A DNA stretch of 64,000 nucleotides. Source: Parasponia andersonii (taxonomy: Eukaryota; Streptophyta; Magnoliopsida; Rosales; Cannabaceae). The stretch spans positions 823,071 through 887,070 of the forward strand of contig JXTB01000124.1 in the NCBI GenBank assembly GCA_002914805.1, read 5' to 3'. Below are positions 57,948 to 64,000 of the stretch, piece after piece. Both the position numbers and the translations under genes were made by a program. Under the pieces are notes generated by a model that ran no database searches, was not told where the DNA came from, and saw only the letters and a list, made by a program, of their open reading frames with translations. Positions within the stretch are counted from its first letter, which is position 1, and each line of letters begins with the position of its first letter.

Positions 57948-59291
57948 ATATATATATATATATATATTAGGTACAAATATTTATTATTTTGTTTGGTGAT
58001 ATTAGGAAATAGGATATAGTTCATTGCACCACAAAACTCAAAAGTCGTCTGATTATTATCCAAAAGAATGACGAGAAATAGAAAGATAAAGGAAAAAGGT
58101 CCTTTCTTAACTTAAATTGAATTATAGCCCGACGCGCTTCGAGACTCCGAGTAGAAGAATTTAAGAAAAGCACACGTGGTATATATATTGACTTTTACTT
58201 TTCAACGAAGAATTGAACTTGTGCTTCTTTTAATTTTGCAGTAATAAACTAACGATTAATAAATTAAATAAACTTTATTAACGCGTGGTTCACCGTTCAC
58301 CGTACTTAGACATAATGTGTACTCTTCCTTGGTCACTTGCTCACTGCTTCTTAGCCCGAACGACCGTACAGTCTCTTGTCTTGATCATAGTATTTATGAA
58401 CTCATTAATAATTAGAGTTAATCGTAAGAAAATAATTTCTGAAGTATGGTCATACTTTGCTCATGCTTTGATAAATTTATTCTCTTAAAAAACTATGAAG
58501 TATGAATTCAAACTCAGATTATATTACTCTTATTTTCAAAAAATTAAAACACTTATAAAAAAAACATCATTTGTACTAGTAAAAGGTGGGCAAAATAAGA
58601 ATAAATGGTACAAATTTTTGCAATTTCAAAATGTGGATATATTTTTTATAAAAAAAACCAAAAATTTTGAATTTAAATTGCAGAATGATCAAATTTTTTG
58701 CGCTTAATTCTTAATTATTATGTTATTCCGCTTAACTATAAACTGATCTAAGGATTATGCAAGAGCTAATTATATTTATTCCTAGAAGCATTAAAGTAGA
58801 GTTTAATTTCTATATATGAATCATTATGTACATATATACGTATATTAAGCATTTCTAAATGGTAAATATACAAGCTGTATATATATATATATATATGCAT
58901 ATATTTAATGCACATATTTAATGCCTCCATGCATGTACTAAGAGGTACTTCGTCTTTCTTTTTCTTTTGTTCCTTTTCTGATTATTATTTTTTTCACTCT
59001 CTTAGATAGACAAAGGGAGCACAATTTATGGTACCCAAAAAAATCCACTACATAAATTACATAATTATATCTTTAAAAAAGATGTAATTCATTTGACTAA
59101 TTATATGCGCATTTACATCATGAACCAAACTCCGTCGTAACTAATATCTAATGGCGTATAGTACTATACGTACGTCCTTGTATATTTAATAGTACTCTCA
59201 CTAGATAGTAAAGTACCACTGCTACTAATCCGAGCTCTTTTTGCATAAGTGGCGGTTGATGACATATTTAAAGAAACATTCATGCAATTTC

Positions 59292-60507
59292 TCAGTAAAT
59301 CAAATCTTGAAGTCTTTGCCATACCCTTGAGGTCTCTACTCCAACTCTAGAAAGCTTCACCTGTAAAGTAGTTCAGTACATAAAGAGGAAACGTTTGTTA
59401 GTAAAGATATTATTAGTATTTTAACAATATCAAGTCTATCAAGTTTCTTAACCCTAAAATTTCATTGTTTAGCACTAATAAAGATGGTAACTTTCGTACC
59501 GTAGATTGTAACAGTTCATAAGCATTCATTGTAATCTATATTGTAAAATTCCATAAATGAAATTTACGCATGAAATTGACTTTTTTTTTTGGGGGGGGGG
59601 GAATCTTTTTCCTTCTTTCTCTTAACGTACGTACAAATGAAATTGATGGTTGATGTAATAAATCACCTGAGCATGTAGTGTGTGGAAAATTTTGTCATCC
59701 ACAACAGAAAAGCTAGCACTAACAACTTCAGCTCCTTCTTCCTCAAAAACACTAATAACTTCATATAACATGAAGTTCTTCTGTAAGCCACTTATCAAAA
59801 CCAGTTCTATGCCACAACCCAAGTCCTTTAACTCGATCATAGGCAACTTCGTTGATAAAGAGCCAATCGGCCTCGTCGTATGATCGAAAACGTCGTCGTT
59901 CCTTCTCTTATTACTTCCTCTTGATGTTGATGATGGCAGGTGGTGTTCCTTCATTGCTTGTTCCTTTCTCGCCTTCAGCTTCTCTACTCTTTCTCTCAGG
60001 TGGGTTATATACGACGCCGCAAGAGCAAGCTGATCTTGTTGTGTTAACGTTTCCTGATCAAAAGAAAATATACGTTAGTTAATTAATTAATACAATAACA
60101 TATTTAAAGCCCGATAATGATGAACAAAATATTAATGTTGTTATAACGGATTGCAATGAAGAACCAAAATTAATCAGCTATAAATTTTTGGGATGTTTGT
60201 AGCAGGGAGCATTATTATAACAATTACGTGTTTATAATATATATATATAGTTTAAAAACACACACTAGCTATCAGAATTCAAGCCCAAATCCTTAATACG
60301 TGAACTAATATTAGTTACAAGCCGTAATTAAACAATTAAATTTAATAATGATTTTGAACGTAGGTAGGTAAGTACCTTAGAGTGGCGGGATGGAACAAGA
60401 GAAGCAAGCTTAAAGCAGAGGCCTTTCATGTGAATTCTTCTGTTCTTCTCTATTGTCTTCCTGTCAAGTTTCGACGTGGTTTCTGTTGGACTATTGATCT
60501 TCTTCAT
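59292..60507 (-). CDS. bHLH transcription factor, bHLH162/bHLH36-like
   Basis: Exons 60507-60376, 60053-59667 and 59360-59292 join in phase (all phase 0) to 195 codons plus TGA. The basic region DRKTIEKNRRIHMKGLCFKL and first helix lie in exon 1; the intron falls in the loop; exon 2 continues TQQDQLALAASYITHLRERV (second helix) and has an ACT-like C-terminal part (IELVLISGLQKNFMLYEVIS). Length, intron position and the IEKNRR pattern fit the small plant subgroup containing Arabidopsis bHLH162, 36, 118, 120, 125 and 126. It is a nuclear dimeric DNA-binding regulator; targets are unknown. The Glu and Arg of the E-box reading set are kept, while the His normally four residues before the Glu is not. 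I start at the ATG at 60507. Confidence 0.92.
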
Positions 60508-63473
60508 CTTCAAACCAACCCAACTCAGATCAATTTACTCTAATAGTCCCCTTTGTTCACATAGTTATATGTAATATAACTTGACCTATATATATATATA
60601 TATATATATCTTAGTGCCAAATCCAAAAAATAAAACTAGAGGCAGAGAAAGAGAGATGAGAGAGAGAAATATCATTTTGAATGGAGTGGAAGTATATATA
60701 TATATATATATATATATAGTAAGAGAAGTAGTAGAGTAGTTAGTGGTAGAAGTCTGAATCAAAGAGAAGGAAAGCGAGTAACGGAACTATCCCAGGAAGC
60801 CTCGCTGTCGTCAAACTCCAAATTAAACACTCTCACTTGTAATACTAGTATTGATTTAATTGGCTCCCACTTTGACATTTTAATTATTTATTTCATTACG
60901 TGGGACCCTCAGAAATTTCTGACTTATTTATTTTTGTTTTTGTCCTATTTGTACGCGTCCATTGATTCGACTCTGACCGTCAACGCAACACAACTATGAA
61001 CATGGTCAGTTTGTTGAATTGCTTGGTGACAATTTTATTTTCTTACAAAATAATCTATGACGTACGAAGATTTTAACGAAAAATCCCACGATGTTTGGCA
61101 CTATAAAAAGAAATCCACGAATTTTAGTAACGCCGATTAAAATTTTCCAATTTTTTTTTTCTAAATTTCGAATCTGATCATCGCATTTATGATCAAAATG
61201 GAAGTTTAAATTGTCGAAGGAATTTAACCTTAAAACTGTTGGTTGAGGTACTTCAATTCAATCCAAATAACTAAAAGACAATTATTTAGACTAATAAATA
61301 GTCGTATAGAAAGTTTTCATTCCATCATTTTTAAAGATGAGATTTAATAGAAAAATACAAATAAAATGTCGATTTTTTTTTTTTGCAAAAAGCATAAACA
61401 TTATTTTTTTTCTTTTTATTGATATTATATGATAAAAAGTTTCTTATAATAACATTTTACTAAATATTCACTTTTATTTCATTTTTTTAAAGTTGGGAAA
61501 ACAAAAATTGCCGAGAATTCAATTATGAAAAATGATATTCATTATTTGACAGTGGCATAGTGCAATGTGTAAACTCTATAATGGTGCTTAAAATTTTGTG
61601 TGCCCTTTTTTTAATGAGGATTCAACAATTTGTGTTGAATTGAAGTGCTCTTATTTTCATTTATTTTCTTTTTTGGGAATCAAAAAAATAAATTTTATCT
61701 AAAAGATAAAGTGATATGATATAAATAAAATAAATAAATAAAACAGAAAAGACTACACTGTGAAGTAGGAAGGTTAAGATCATATAAAGCTGTCTTTGTT
61801 CCCGATATGGGGTCGTAGGCTTGTAGCTGCTGACTCTTGAGCTGTTTTGACTGTTCTACTTTTTTAGAAGAGGGAAAACCGCGCTTCCACCGACCACTCT
61901 AATATTTTAACGAACTGCTGTACATGTACCTTTGTATTAATTATCAGTCAACCATGAACATGTGTGTATGAATATATATCTATATATGTATGTATGTCTC
62001 TGTTGAAGTATGAAATTTTGGTAATTGGTAAAACAATTGACCGCATACCGCATTTTTCTGTATTTGTTTTTTTTTTTCACTTATTGCACATTTTCCTTTA
62101 TTTATAAGTTTAAAAAAAAACTCGGACTAAGTTTACTAATTATATTTTCTTTTTTTTTTTTACCTAAATATCAATAAAATTGAGAATATTCGGACTTGTT
62201 TGGATTCAGTTTATTTTTAAACACAAAGAAGTAAAAATATAAAAGTATTGAGAGAGAAAGTCATAAAATTTTTATATTTGTCTATGCACTTATCTATAAA
62301 TATATGTTAGTTAAAAACTTGTTTAAAAAGATAAAAGTATTATAAATTTCTAATTATTACTTATATTTTTAAAAATTTTGGTAACAATTTTTAAAAGCAA
62401 ATCACAAAAATAAGGATACTTAAATAAACTTTCAAAAGTGTTTTCCAATTTTCTATTTATAAGCTAAAAAAAAAAAACATGAATCAAAGTCAATCCAAAC
62501 AAGCCCTTTATATTTATTTTTCTTTTTTTCGTGTTTTTTGTTTTATTAGTTCGACTTGGAAATTATAAAAATTCATTATGATTTGATAAATCACATATAC
62601 ATTATCACATACATTTTTATACATTAAAAGTTACTCTATTTTATTATACCTAAAGGGGATATAAAAGCGATTAGAAGTAATTTGAGCACATTTATGACTA
62701 TTTTTTTATATAACTAATCGGTTTACTGTAACATATAGTAACTTTTATTACGAGTAGCTAATAAATGTAGTCATAATATTATGACTACCGGTTATAAGTA
62801 AAATTACTATCGATTAAAACAAAATGTAGTCATAATGTAATTTGCGCCGTAAAGCTACTAAACCTTTTTATTTTCCTACGTAGAGACTAGAGTACATGAT
62901 AATAGATATTAATAGTATGATGCAAAGGGTTTCTACTTTGTTCTTATTAAATATTAATAAATATTTTCTAGCCACAGAGATATTAAAATAAATTAGATAA
63001 AATAACACTCGCATTCTCCACGGAAATATTTTTGAAGAAAAATATATTCACTTTATACAAGAAAGGAGCAAGATTGACTAAAAAATGCCAGCTTTGGTAC
63101 TCGTTAGTAAAAACAATTAAAACGAGTTCCTCGTATGTTCTAGATTAGCGTTTTTTTTTTCTTTTTTTCCTATTCTTTTGTAATTTCTTTCTTTTTGTTT
63201 TCCTATTTTCTGTTTTCCAAAGTTTGCTAATGGGAAAAGAAGAATATATACTATGTACGTGCCATTAATATATAATCCAAATCAAAGACAAAAACCTTAA
63301 AATTATAGCCAGGACAGCATTAATAATTAAAACGACGTCTGTATTTAGATTACGTGGTTGATATGGTGACCTTTTATTTTCTAGCCAAATAGGTCTTAGT
63401 TTCCTCTAAATAACCCATTTTCCTGTTTTTGTATTATATTCTTCATTTTTAGTCTTTTTCTGATAGGAATTTT
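60508..63473. other. Region upstream of the bHLH gene and beyond, no gene seen
   Basis: Near the gene are TA microsatellites (60587-60610 and 60692-60718) and a GA-rich stretch that probably include the promoter and leader. Farther right the DNA is AT-rich with one MITE-like element (62192-62506). No open frame of note. Confidence 0.5.
62192..62506. mobile_element. MITE-like element with CTTGTTTGGATT termini, about 315 bp
   Basis: The left end GGACTTGTTTGGATT (62192-62206) and the right end AATCCAAACAAGCCC (62492-62506) are inverted repeats with one mismatch. The interior is AT-rich and non-coding. Similar GGCTTGTTTGGATT termini are common in plant non-autonomous elements. No clear target duplication was seen. 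Confidence 0.65.
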
Positions 63474-64000
63474 TGTCACGACCCAAAATCCGGGCTAGTG
63501 GCAGAAGGGGAATTTCACAAAAGTAGAAAATTCCTTAATTTATTTGAAAAGTGTCAAAAGTTATAGTTTTTATAAAAACAATCCATTTAAATAAAATATT
63601 CGGAATTCCATCCCGTGAACCACTCCCACAGTTCGTATACACCACTAAACATAAATTGAACAATTACTTGAAAACATAAAATTAATTAAAAAGAAACCAA
63701 ACCCCGTATCATCATCATTCACAATAGATATCCAATACCAGAATGGCATGCATAAGTTTACAGACAAAATAGAAAGCAGTAGTCTTGGTTCAATACTAAC
63801 ATAAAAATCCAAATAGTCCGAAGACTATAACAACAAACTCCTAGCATTACCAAGAGGTGAACTGAAATCAGGATGACCTCTTACTCCTATTGATCACCAA
63901 GATCGCACTGGACACCACCTGAGAAGGAAGGTAAGGGGGTGAGCATACAATGCCCAGTAGGAAAATAGTTACCTCGGGGAAAAACAGTTCAGTGATGGGA
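63474..64000. mobile_element. Possible start of an LTR, cut by the window end
   Basis: From TGTCACGACCCAAAATCC at 63474 the composition changes abruptly to a more balanced one that lasts to the window edge. TGTCACGACCC-type starts and phrases like GGTGAGCATACAATGCCCAG (63938-63957) are often seen in plant LTRs. The second end is outside the window, so this is tentative. Confidence 0.45.

Larger units (their letters stand above)
49140..59291. other. Large AT-rich intergenic region, no gene supported
   Basis: It holds several MITE-like copies (51.3-52.1 kb and 57.4-57.95 kb), TA microsatellites, short tandem duplications (50367-50660, 50795-50854, 56124-56290, 57257-57434) and a possible LTR relic (53670-54250). 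Frames such as 53342-53621, 55581-55790 and 58285-58707 carry no domain and have composition like the surroundings. Confidence 0.5.

Overview
The window is nuclear DNA of a flowering plant, most likely a eudicot. It is strongly AT-rich, coding sequences are interrupted by GT-AG introns, and five recognisable plant genes sit in a background of retrotransposons, DNA-transposon fragments, microsatellites and short tandem duplications. The species cannot be fixed from the sequence. One base (33440) is undetermined.

Genes, left to right: (1) an intronless plant U-box/ARM E3 ubiquitin ligase of the PUB18/PUB19 type (5125-7191, +); (2) a small membrane-anchored RING-H2 ATL-type E3 ligase (9711-10154, -); (3) a broken second copy of that ATL gene about 21.4 kb away (31401-31589, -), inside a duplicated block of about 2.6 kb, which has lost the RING domain; (4) a six-exon SWEET sugar transporter resembling clade II/SWEET5 (35264-36864, +); (5) a six-exon Raf-like protein kinase of the CBC1/CBC2 type (37945-41631, -); (6) a three-exon bHLH transcription factor of the bHLH162/bHLH36 type (59292-60507, -). 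Exon joins were worked out by hand from splice sites, phase and family conservation. The genes are independent transcription units. Two are ubiquitin ligases and two are signalling or regulatory proteins, but nothing suggests a cluster with a joint function.

Mobile DNA: 1-361 is the end of a CACTA (En/Spm-type) transposon. 11070-14660 holds remnants of three Ty1/copia elements in both orientations. 15964-27794 is an almost complete Ty3/gypsy element of the Tat lineage, with two LTRs of about 793 bp, a 5-bp target duplication inside a TA microsatellite, and gag, protease, RT, two RNase H domains and integrase. All of its coding regions are broken by stops and frameshifts. Its 3' part is unusual: an array of about eight 112-bp units built from two related halves, a second array of 74-bp units, and then a long antisense gene with recognisable introns. 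47085-49125 is a 5'-truncated LINE with a 14-bp target-site duplication. A MITE-like family occurs at least six times, once within 40 bp of a kinase splice donor. 63474-64000 looks like the start of another LTR.

The parts most worth a second look are the 3' half of the gypsy element (antisense spliced gene, dimeric tandem array, stem-loop next to the polypurine tract), the duplicated ATL block with one crippled copy and a clean empty/filled site comparison, and the MITE family associated with TA repeats. The remaining intergenic DNA is AT-rich and shows no gene that I can support.
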